Shown here piece by piece: positions 1 through 8,391 of a stretch of 64,000 nucleotides of DNA. Source of the DNA: Epithemia pelagica (lineage: Eukaryota > Bacillariophyta > Bacillariophyceae > Surirellales > Surirellaceae); the NCBI GenBank assembly GCA_946965045.2, contig OX337229.1, forward strand, positions 434,001-498,000. Reading direction: 5' to 3'. Within the stretch, counting starts at the first letter, position 1; each line of letters begins with the position of its first letter. The notes under the pieces are model-generated. The model made no database searches and was not told the DNA's origin. It saw only the letters and a program-made list of their open reading frames with translations. A program made the position numbers and the translations under genes.

Positions 1-224
1 TAATCGTCTCACAATCATTAATATCACCATTTTAACACTCATCTTAAGACTAACCTCTTATCAGTGGACCGACTGCCCCCACCCACGGCGGACTTCGACT
101 TGCAACTCTTCTCTGACCCGTGGAGGATTGTTGTATCGGTTGGTGATTCGATTGTCGGCTCAGCGAGCCTTTTACCTATCCTACCTATCTATCTAACCCC
201 TGTTGAATCGAGAGAAGTTTATCA
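1..224 (+). repeat. 5' LTR of element 1, 3' part only
   Basis: Positions 1-224 match 7563-7786 with a constant offset of 7562 and one difference. The LTR ends with ATCA at 221-224, after which the copies diverge. Since the 3' LTR is 758 bp, about 534 bp of this LTR lie upstream of the window. Confidence 0.93.
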
Positions 225-262
225 GATTAACAGTCTCATCGTTTATTTCCGAGAAGCTTTCG

Positions 263-1018
263 ATGTCTCACGACGATTCCAACCTCTCTATTCGACACAT
301 CTTTCATTCCTTCCAACAAAGCGGGGAGGAACTCCATCCACCCGTGGCCCATCCGGGCGAGCCCTTGATTGAAACTCCGAAACCGACCCCGACTCAGGCC
401 AGTGCTCCGAATCCCTTCCAGACTCCGGACCAAGTGGTCCAGCCTCCTTCGATCCCGACTCAACCTTCGACTCCGCCTCGCCGTTTGAACCCTACTCGCA
501 CCCGACGTACGAGCCGTCTTCTTACTGCGCATATCCGACACTTCCGCGAGCCGACTGAGTCGACTACCGACCCCGACGTGATCCGTTCCACAACCGAACG
601 CGAGATCGATTTCCAGTCCGTACAACCCGTGACTGACCTTGAGGACATCCAACGACTTCTCGACCTCTTGAACCAGTGCTCGAGACGCCGTTTCATTGTC
701 CAAGCCCTGTTGGGCAACCCTGTGGAACCCATCCGTATTCGATTCATCTCCTTTGAACGTCCAACCAACTACTTCCACACCATCTGGATCGTCAACTCGA
801 CGACGAATCCGCTACCTACCCCGACTACTCGTCTCGACGAGTACGTCTCCTTTGTTCACGAGATCCATCTCTGCCAGGATTTCCGTGCGACTATCTACCC
901 TCTCTTCACTCAACACGTGAACCACTTGTTGGAAGACGACGACGTTGAAGAACTAGCCACTACAGTGACCGATTCCGCATCTCGTCTTCAGTACCGAGCC
1001 GAAAGTGACCAAGAATAA
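263..1018 (+). CDS. Extra leader ORF of element 1, unknown function
   Basis: A 251-residue ORF from the ATG at 263 (MSHDDSNLS...) to the TAA at 1016-1018, placed between the 5' LTR and gag, where a typical copia element has only a leader. The first ~90 residues are Pro/Thr/Ser/Gln-rich and look disordered. The middle is Arg-rich, and the second half (about residues 120-230) is more ordered, with alternating hydrophobic and acidic stretches. I recognise no domain, no zinc knuckle and no signal peptide. It is in a different frame from gag and separated from it by about 330 bp of repeats. It could be an accessory protein or an additional nucleic-acid-binding Gag-like protein; neither is shown. 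Confidence 0.55.
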   Translation: MSHDDSNLSIRHIFHSFQQSGEELHPPVAHPGEPLIETPKPTPTQASAPNPFQTPDQVVQPPSIPTQPSTPPRRLNPTRTRRTSRLLTAHIRHFREPTESTTDPDVIRSTTEREIDFQSVQPVTDLEDIQRLLDLLNQCSRRRFIVQALLGNPVEPIRIRFISFERPTNYFHTIWIVNSTTNPLPTPTTRLDEYVSFVHEIHLCQDFRATIYPLFTQHVNHLLEDDDVEELATTVTDSASRLQYRAESDQE

Positions 1019-1084
1019 GTAACTTTACGTAGTTTCTACACCAAACCAGACACAAGACCGAGTTCCGTCCAAGACTTAAACTCA

Positions 1085-1340
1085 ACGCACATCCGGGTAC
1101 CCTTGGTCGCACAACACGCCACACATTCCCGTCAAATCGCGAAAATTCGGCGAAAATTTGTTGAAACTCGGCGAAAATTTGTCGGAATCAACGGAAATTT
1201 CCAGGAGTCGCACATCACAACACACATCCGGGTATCACATACGTGGTACATACGTGGCACACGTGGTACATCCGGGTTCACATCACATCACACATTAAAT
1301 AAACCACATCACACCGCACATTAAATAAACATCGAACCAA
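1085..1340 (+). repeat. Short direct repeats in the pre-gag leader of element 1
   Basis: This stretch has no ORF of note. It contains GGCGAAAATTTGT-like units (about 1150-1185), several ACATACGTGG / ACACGTGG / ACATCCGGG units (1207-1280) and two CACATTAAATAAAC blocks (about 1290-1330) just before the gag ATG at 1353. Its role is unknown. Confidence 0.6.
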
Positions 1341-1352
1341 CCAAATAACATC

Positions 1353-1931
1353 ATGGAAGCGACACCTCCCAAGACACCGTTTACTCCTCCTGAGGACAAG
1401 TCAAGTCATATAACCGACCAAGATCTCTTCGACCTTATAACTAAAGGCATCTTTGGTTGTAATGATGAACGAGCCCAATCACTTCAAAAGTGGATGCGAC
1501 ATCATGGTTTTGAACATATCCTTCATGTCCTTGACCATGTTGCAACTGATCCCGAGGAGACACTCAAGGATCTCATGCAATACAAGGTTGGAAAGCAAGT
1601 CAACGACTTACAGACAAGTACAAGATTACAACTCAAACTAATGGCATATTGGTTACTACAACAACGGCAACTCCAACATGGAAAACTACCCCGTGCTACA
1701 TGGATGAACCTCACGAGGGACCAATATGACGATTGGAGGATCAACACCGACTTTACCAAGTCTGGTATGAACCAAGACCCAGTTTCTCCTCTGAAATCAC
1801 CTGCACACTCCGTATCATCCCGATCTCCCACTACATCCTCTACAACATCTCAATCCATGTTAGATCTCTCTGCTTTCAAGAAAGGAACCAAAAGAGATGC
1901 AACAGCATTTGAATCATTCAAAGACGAATGA
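1353..1931 (+). CDS. Element 1 Gag, N-terminal part, ended by an in-frame TGA
   Basis: The ORF starts at the ATG at 1353 and runs 192 codons to TGA (1929-1931). The same frame is open directly after the stop and continues into the polyprotein, and the sequence on both sides reads as one Gag domain: a helical, Trp/Leu-rich capsid-like segment. The part before the stop contains a Ser/Thr/Pro-rich stretch and the segment LDLSAFKKGTKR. Either the TGA is a mutation (CGA to TGA is one C-to-T change) or it is a readthrough site. Its position inside the Gag core rather than at a Gag/Pol boundary favours mutation. Confidence 0.75.
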   Translation: MEATPPKTPFTPPEDKSSHITDQDLFDLITKGIFGCNDERAQSLQKWMRHHGFEHILHVLDHVATDPEETLKDLMQYKVGKQVNDLQTSTRLQLKLMAYWLLQQRQLQHGKLPRATWMNLTRDQYDDWRINTDFTKSGMNQDPVSPLKSPAHSVSSRSPTTSSTTSQSMLDLSAFKKGTKRDATAFESFKDE

Positions 1932-4900
1932 TACTTTGATTCGTTTTGGCGTGTATTCAAATCAACTGCGAAAGCACAAGGATTGTCGAATGTTCTTGAT
2001 TTCAATTACAAGGTACCCAAGGATGACGAATGCGCAGAGTTACTTTTCCGAGAACAACAAGTCTTTGTCTATTCTGTACTTGTACGTATTATCCAAACCG
2101 ACCAAGGAAGAGCATACGTTCGAGAACATGAACATGATGAAGATGCAAGAGCCGTCTTGAAGAAACTCCATGTTCTACACACTGAATCTGATCTAGCTAA
2201 GCGAGAAGTGTTACGCCTAACAAGCTACATTTCGAATCTTCGACTGGATGACTCTTGGCGTGGTACAACTCGTCAGTTTCTCCTACATTTCCAAGAACAG
2301 CTACGACTTCTGGATAACCTTGTCCCACTGTCGGATCGTATCCATGACCATACAAGGATGACCTTCCTTATGCAAGCTGTTGAAAAGGTACCTGATTTAA
2401 GACGAGTCAAGATCTTGGATAACGTTGTCAACACAAAATCTGGAGCCAAGTCTCTCTGTTATCAATCATATTTCCGCCTGCTTCTTGATGCTGCTTTTGA
2501 CCATGACCAAGCTACCCGAACTTCTGCGTCTAACCGTCGTCGTCATGTAAAGCAACATGAATTTCAGTTGGATGAACCTTTTGAACCAGTGGAGCCCCCT
2601 GACTACCAGATCAACAACACGAATATCCAATCCGAAAAGTCCCCAACTTCGTCGAAAATCAGCCTTCCAAGAGATGTATGGTTTAAACTCTCTGAAGAGG
2701 ATCGGCAAATCATTGTCGACTTCAATAAATCCGTCCAAGATTCCCCGACAACTCCACGCAAGGTCCAAACACATTCTCTTGACATTGATCCTGAACCGGA
2801 CCCTGATCCTGATGCCAACAACGTTGGTGATACCCATCAAGATGCACCAGAACAAGATCCATTCGATACATCCTCTGATCCGGTTACCCAGTTCGTACAC
2901 CAGGCTATTGCATCGACAGATATCAATCATCCAGCATCTGACCTCAGCAACATCTTGTCAACTTCTACGACAAAGTCAAGTCCTAAAGTCAAGTTCAAGT
3001 CTTCTGCCGATCACAAGCAAAAGGTTCATATGTCACGGTATCTATTCTCCCGCAAATCCACCTTTTCTGGTAATCAACTCATCGATCGAGGTGCCAATGG
3101 AGGCCTTGCAGGATCTGACATGCGCATCCTTGCCAAAACCGGACGTCATATTACCATCGTAGGTATTGACAATCATGAATTGACTGGCCTTCCAGTTGTT
3201 ACCTGTGCTGCCAAGTTTGATACAAGTGATGGACCCATTATTGGTATCTTCAATGAGTATGCCCACTATGGAAAGGGTTTATCTATCCATGCCCCAGCGC
3301 AATTTGAACATTTCGGCCTATCTGTCGACGAACGATCCGTCAAGGTTGATGGCAAACAACGCATTACTACCCTTGATGGACGTGCATTGCCCTTACGAAT
3401 CAAGGATGGCCTTGCATACATTCAATCTCTGGGAATCCCTTCTGATGACGATATGGATAAATATCCGCATATTGTGTTCACTTCACCCCATATCTGGGAT
3501 CCTTCTGTACTTGACCATACCCATCCAGACCCCCATCAAGACCCTGCACCGAACTGGACATCTGTGGAGACTGATGGTAGTATGGAAACGTACCCCTATG
3601 ACCAATATGGGGAGTATACCGATCGCGTTGTATGCACTTTGAATCTCCTCCTTGATCTCCCATATGATCATGGCCCCGATACACCTTCCTTCTTTTCCAT
3701 CTATGCTGATCAAGATGGCAACGACCCCACACTTCATGCGTCTGTCCACAAGCTCTACAAGGAACAATACGACTGGAAGAAATTTCGCCCTTTCTTTGGG
3801 TGGCAATCGGAAGATGTAATCGCAGATACGTTCAAGCATACAACTCGTCATGGACACATTTCCTTTGACCAGGATACCTTGAAGAAACATTTTAAGGCCC
3901 GGAATCCTATCCTTAACCTACCACGACGGCATGAACCCGTTGCCACTGACTCCATCTTCTCCGACACCCCGGCTGTTAACCATGGTGGCAAGATTGCTCA
4001 GATTTTTGTTGGTCGTGATACTTTGGTTACTGACATTTATGGTATCAAGTCTACCAAGCAATTCGTCAATACCCTCCAGGATAACATTCGTACACGTGGT
4101 GTCATGGAGACTTTGATCAGTGATGGTGGTTCGTCACTTATTTCCCACAAGGTCAAGGATATTCTTCGCACCCTTCTGATTGGTGAATACCGTTCCGAGC
4201 CCTATCATCAACACCAGAACAAAGCTGAGAACCGCTACCAGACCGTTAAGCGTATGACCAACGCTATCATGAATGCCTCTGGTTGCCCTGCTTCTGCATG
4301 GTTACTTTGTTTAGAATATGTGTGTGACCTCCTCAATCACACTTCCTCTCCCACCCACTCTGGCCGCACCCCTCTTGAGGCTCTTACCGGTACCCCACCC
4401 GACATTACCCATCTCCTTTTCTTTCCTTTCTGGGATGAGGTCTACTATCGTGTCGACCCTTCTGAACCTACCTCCGGTTCTTACCCTTCGTCTCCCGACG
4501 AGAAGCTTGGCCACTGGGTTGGTTTTGCCCACAATGTTGGTGATGCCTTTACTTGGAAGATCCTCACTGCCGACAACGTCATCATCTACCGTTCCGCTGT
4601 CCGTCGCGTTGCCTCCACTACCCCCAACCTTCGTGTGGATATCTCTTCAGGGGAGGAGTCGCCGCATAAACCCACTGACAAGCAAGGTGACACTGTCTTT
4701 ATTCGCAGCAGAAGTGAAGACCCATCCACACCTATGCCAACAATTGACTATGACGATTTAGTTGGACGCACATTCCTTTGTGACACTGAAGAGAATGGGG
4801 AGCGCCACCGAGCACGAGTAATCAAACGAGTTGTCGACCTGGAACAAGATGCAACCAAACAAGAAGATCGACTCAAATACATCTTTCGCAAGTCTAACTC

Positions 4901-7034
4901 CAATGTTGATGAGATGATTTCCTACAACCAGCTCATGGAATACATTGAAAGGGATAATCAAGCCCAAACGACAGGGGATAGTCTCTTCCGATTCAGAGAC
5001 GTTATTGCACACCAAGGACCTTTGAACTCAAGCGACCCAGACTATAAAGGGAGTAAATATAATGTCCTTGTTGATTGGGAGACTGGGGAGACGACATACG
5101 AACCTCTATCTCTTATTGCAAATGATGACCCCATCACAGTCGCCATCTATGCCAAGAAAAATGGTTTGCTGGATCTACCTGGATGGAAACATCTCAAGCG
5201 ATACGTCAAGACAAGCAAAAGACTCATTCGAGCAGCTAAACAATCCAGGATCAAACAAGTTCGTCGCTCTATCAAGTACAAGTTTGGTTTCCAAGTACCT
5301 TGCACCTATGAAGAAGCAGTGGAACTAGACAAGCAGTTTGGGAACACGAAATGGCAAGACGCAACAGAATTGGAACTCTCACAGATCCAATCGTATAACA
5401 CTTTCAAGAACCATGGAAAAGCCAAGTTCATTAATGGGAAATTGGCCAATGCACCAGAAGGATATCATAAGATAAGAGTACATCTGGTCTTTGATGTCAA
5501 GCACGACGGAAGGCACAAGGCACGACTTGTCGCAGATGGACATCTCACCAAGGAACCCGTTGAGACCATCTATTCAGGGGTTGTCTCCATTCGCAACCTT
5601 CGCATTGCCATATTTCTTGGAACCATGAACGACATGGAAATATGGGGAGCAGATATTGGGAACGCATACCTAGAAGCATTGACAGGAGAGAAGATTTTCA
5701 TCATTGCAGGACCAGAGTTCAAGGAGTTAGAAGGACATATCTTGATCATCTACAAGGCATTATATGGTCTCAAATCCTCAGGTGCTCGCTGGCATGACAA
5801 ACTGTTTGATGTTCTCATTGATATGGGATTTTCTCCAAGCAAGGCTGACCCTGATATTTGGATGAAGAAGGCTCCTGGAGAAGACTGTTATGAATATATC
5901 GCTGTATATGTTGATGACTTAGCTATCGTTGCCATGGACCCTGAAGCTGTCTGCAAGATCTTTACAGAAAAATACAACTTCAAACTCAAAGGAGTCGGAC
6001 CTATCGAGTATCATTTGGGGTGTCGTTATACCAAAGATCCAGACGGTACACTTGTGTCTGACCCACGAAGGTACATCGAGAAGATGATGGATACCTATGA
6101 ACGATTGTTCAATGAGAAACCCAAGAAAGCAAAGCCGCCAGTCATTGCTAACGATCATCCTGAACTCGATGACTCTGAGCTCTTAGATGAAGAAGGGACC
6201 CAGCATTTCCAGACTCTTATTGGACAACTGCAATGGCTAATTACCATTGGCCGTTTTGATGTCTTTCCTGCTACCATGACTCTATCAAGGTTCAGAGCTG
6301 CTCCAAGGATTGGTCATTTGAAGCGAGCTAAGCGCATCTATGGATACCTCATGTCATTTCCTGATGGGTCTATCAGATTCCGCACTGGGGAGCCAGATTT
6401 ATCAGCTTTACCTATCCAAGAATACGATTGGAGTCGTACTGTATACATGGACGCCAAGGAACGTATCCCTGAGGACTGTCCAACCCCACTTGGGCGTTTT
6501 GTGACAACTATACATTATGTCGACGCAAATCTCATGCATGATATTGTTACTGGGAAAGCAGTTACAGCCATCCTGCATTTTGTAAATGGTACACCCGTGG
6601 ACTGGTACAGTAAGCGACAAGCCACAGTGGAAACAGCCACGTATGGATCTGAATTTGTTGCCGCAAGGACTGCAGTTGATCAGATCACGGAGCTACGCCT
6701 TACACTCCGATACTTGGGAGTCCCTCTGCGAGAGAAGAGTTACATGTTTGGAGATAACCGCTCTGTCGTTATCAATAGCACCACACCACACTCAATCATC
6801 TCCAAGAGGCACCATCTCCTATCCTATCACCGAGTCCGTGAAGCTATCGCTGCAAAGTACGTCGCATTCTACTGGAAAGATGGAAAGACAAACCCAGCTG
6901 ATATCCTCAGTAAACATTGGGAATTCGCCGCAGTTTGGCCCATGCTCAGATCTTTGTTATTCTGGAGAGGAAAAATCCAGGAAAGTGATGAGGGAATTGA
7001 CAATCCTCATTCGACGAATTGTGGGGAGTGTTAG
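1932..7034 (+). CDS. Element 1 Gag C-terminal part + Pol polyprotein (PR-IN-chromo-like-RT-RH)
   Basis: An open frame of about 1,700 codons downstream of the TGA at 1929. In order: a helical Gag core (about 1932-2500); an acidic linker; an aspartic protease with DRGANGG (3084 on; the Asp-Arg-Gly variant of D-T/S-G); an integrase core with Asp at ~3946, ISDGG at ~4117 and the catalytic Glu in HQNKAENRY (~4213-4236); a chromodomain-like patch in which VDWETGETTYEPLSL is followed by DDP and a PGWK motif (5065-5190); reverse transcriptase with YVDDLAIV (~5907-5930); and RNase H with YVDANLMHD (~6518), TYGSEF and GDNRSV. No inactivating stop is seen after 1931. The last codons cross the polypurine tract, and the TAG stop (7032-7034) is formed by the first bases of the 3' LTR. 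Confidence 0.92.
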   Translation, partial: YFDSFWRVFKSTAKAQGLSNVLDFNYKVPKDDECAELLFREQQVFVYSVLVRIIQTDQGRAYVREHEHDEDARAVLKKLHVLHTESDLAKREVLRLTSYISNLRLDDSWRGTTRQFLLHFQEQLRLLDNLVPLSDRIHDHTRMTFLMQAVEKVPDLRRVKILDNVVNTKSGAKSLCYQSYFRLLLDAAFDHDQATRTSASNRRRHVKQHEFQLDEPFEPVEPPDYQINNTNIQSEKSPTSSKISLPRDVWFKLSEEDRQIIVDFNKSVQDSPTTPRKVQTHSLDIDPEPDPDPDANNVGDTHQDAPEQDPFDTSSDPVTQFVHQAIASTDINHPASDLSNILSTSTTKSSPKVKFKSSADHKQKVHMSRYLFSRKSTFSGNQLIDRGANGGLAGSDMRILAKTGRHITIVGIDNHELTGLPVVTCAAKFDTSDGPIIGIFNEYAHYGKGLSIHAPAQFEHFGLSVDERSVKVDGKQRITTLDGRALPLRIKDGLAYIQSLGIPSDDDMDKYPHIVFTSPHIWDPSVLDHTHPDPHQDPAPNWTSVETDGSMETYPYDQYGEYTDRVVCTLNLLLDLPYDHGPDTPSFFSIYADQDGNDPTLHASVHKLYKEQYDWKKFRPFFGWQSEDVIADTFKHTTRHGHISFDQDTLKKHFKARNPILNLPRRHEPVATDSIFSDTPAVNHGGKIAQIFVGRDTLVTDIYGIKSTKQFVNTLQDNIRTRGVMETLISDGGSSLISHKVKDILRTLLIGEYRSEPYHQHQNKAENRYQTVKRMTNAIMNASGCPASAWLLCLEYVCDLLNHTSSPTHSGRTPLEALTGTPPDITHLLFFPFWDEVYYRVDPSEPTSGSYPSSPDEKLGHWVGFAHNVGDAFTWKILTADNVIIYRSAVRRVASTTPNLRVDISSGEESPHKPTDKQGDTVFIRSRSEDPSTPMPTIDYDDLVGRTFLCDTEENGERHRARVIKRVVDLEQDATKQEDRLKYIFRKSNSNVDEMISYNQLMEYIERDNQAQTTGDSLFRFRDVIAHQGPLNSSDPDYKGSKYNVLVDWETGETTYEPLSLIANDDPITVAIYAKKNGLLDLPGWKHLKRYVKTSKRLIRAAKQSRIKQVRRSIKYKFGFQVPCTYEEAVELDKQFGNTKWQDATELELSQIQSYNTFKNHGKAKFINGKLANAPEGYHKIRVHLVFDVKHDGRHKARLVADGHLTKEPVETIYSGVVSIRNLRIAIFLGTMNDMEIWGADIGNAYLEALTGEKIFIIAGPEFKELEGHILIIYKALYGLKSSGARWHDKLFDVLIDMGFSPSKADPDIWMKKAPGEDCYEYIAVYVDDLAIVAMDPEAVCKIFTEKYNFKLKGVGPIEYHLGCRYTKDPDGTLVSDPRRYIEKMMDTYERLFNEKPKKAKPPVIANDHPELDDSELLDEEGTQHFQTLIGQLQWLITIGRFDVFPATMTLSRFRAAPRIGHLKRAKRIYGYLMSFPDGSIRFRTGEPDLSALPIQEYDWSRTVYMDAKERIPEDCPTPLGRFVTTIHYVDANLMHDIVTGKAVTAILHFVNGTPVDWYSKRQATVETATYGSEFVAARTAVDQITELRLTLRYLGVPLREKSYMFGDNRSVVINSTTPHSIISKRHHLLSYHRVREAIAAKYVAFYWKDGKTNPADILSKHWEFAAVWPMLRSLLFWRGKIQESDEGIDNPHSTNCGEC

Positions 7035-7786
7035 GATTCTCACCGAAAACTAGGTGGCGAAACCTACAACTCATCGAATGATGCTAGTATTTTATGGCAT
7101 CCGATGACATTTTCCTAAAAGTGAGAAAAGAATGTCGGCATGCTCGCGAAACTATAAATTTGGCCACGGCATGCTCGCAGTGCACGCGTTATCGGCGACC
7201 GCTCGGATATTAACTATGGCCCAACACGTGCGCGCCCAAAACTATCAAGTGCGCGCCTCTACTATCCGAGTACGCGCATCCACGATTCGACCTAACGGTC
7301 TATGTAATCAAAGCACGAATCACGATCACGCGAGACCATATCTCTGTTCCCACAAATCCAAGAATGCAAACAGCAACGCGCCCAGGACAAGACTTATACC
7401 ACGACAAAGCAAGAGCTGTTGCATCCCATACATGTTATCCATCACCCTATACATTCAATATACACCAATGCCGGTCTACTCCAACCAGTGAGGACCTATC
7501 ACACCAGATCCATGGCCGTATGCAAGAGCCAGGACCTCGGCACCGTCAACCACCTTAGTTAGTAATCGTCTCACAATCATTAATATCACCATTTTAACAC
7601 TCATCTTAAGACTAACCTCTTATCAGTGGACCGACTGCCCCCATCCACGGCGGACTTCGACTTGCAACTCTTCTCTGACCCGTGGAGGATTGTTGTATCG
7701 GTTGGTGATTCGATTGTCGGCTCAGCGAGCCTTTTACCTATCCTACCTATCTATCTAACCCCTGTTGAATCGAGAGAAGTTTATCA
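7029..7786 (+). repeat. 3' LTR of element 1 (complete, 758 bp)
   Basis: It begins TGTTAGG immediately after the purine tract and ends ...TTTATCA. Its last 224 bp equal positions 1-224. The left half carries several CGCGC-containing units (about 7225-7275) and TGCTCGC repeats. Promoter and polyadenylation signals presumably reside here, but I could not pinpoint them. Confidence 0.93.
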
Positions 7787-8159
7787 CATGCATAACGCGC
7801 AGGATGGGCTTTTGGCGCCACAGAACGCCGGGCCATTCGCCGTTTGTGTCTACGACACTCATGTTTTGCTAACTAACCTATGACACAACAAACAACAAAA
7901 TGAGATAACTATCGTCCATTTGAATCAAGCTGTGCGTTGCAAGATAGCAGATCAATTCCTGGAAGCCAAAGCGAGGAATCAAAATGAGGAACTCAAGATC
8001 ACTTTGTTTACTCTATAGCTTTAATCATAATATCGATACAGGAGTTTTTGCAACGCAAAAGACTTCTAGGTTGGTGTGGAGACTTGATCAATCTCCACCC
8101 CGATTACGCGGTATTCCCCTAGCTATTAGTATACCCAGTGTATGCTAGTGACTCTGACA
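7787..8159 (+). repeat. 5' LTR of element 2, 3' part (split by element 1)
   Basis: Identical, as far as I can compare by eye, to 16443-16815 (offset 8656). It starts at the right border of element 1. Identity over 373 bp indicates that element 2 is also young. Confidence 0.92.
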
Positions 8160-8391
8160 GGTTATTACGCCCAAATTACAGCCTAACCCGCTACCGTTTC
8201 CTCTGTTCTAGCCCAACGACCATCATCGTCGGACTACCCCTTCTCGAGATTTTTGACAGGCCAACAAGCTGTCTACCCCAAGCGACGATTCACCAACGAC
8301 TCTAGGGAGCCACTTCTCCTTTGAGCCAATTGAAGAAGAAATCGTCTTCAACAGTTCCAGTTCTCACGGAAACGCCTCGGACACCTCCAGC

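Larger units (their letters stand above)
1..7786 (+). mobile_element. Copia-type LTR retrotransposon (element 1), inserted in the LTR of element 2
   Basis: The element ends in a 758-bp 3' LTR (7029-7786, TGTTAG...TTATCA). Only the last 224 bp of its 5' LTR are inside the window. Between the LTRs are an extra leader ORF, a Gag ORF with one in-frame TGA, and a polyprotein in the order protease, integrase, chromodomain-like region, reverse transcriptase, RNase H. Integrase before RT is the Ty1/copia order. The purine tract GTGGGGAG (7021-7028) directly precedes the 3' LTR. One mismatch in 224 bp between the visible LTR parts (position 92 vs 7654) points to a recent insertion. Sequence resumes at 7787 inside another LTR, so this copy is nested. 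The expected 5-bp target duplication on the right is CATGC (7787-7791); its partner lies left of the window. I did not recognise the tRNA primer site after position 224. Confidence 0.93.

Noticed and set aside
236-778. Minus-strand ORFs inside element 1's leader ORF
   Set aside because: Antisense shadows of the plus-strand ORF with no start context or motifs.
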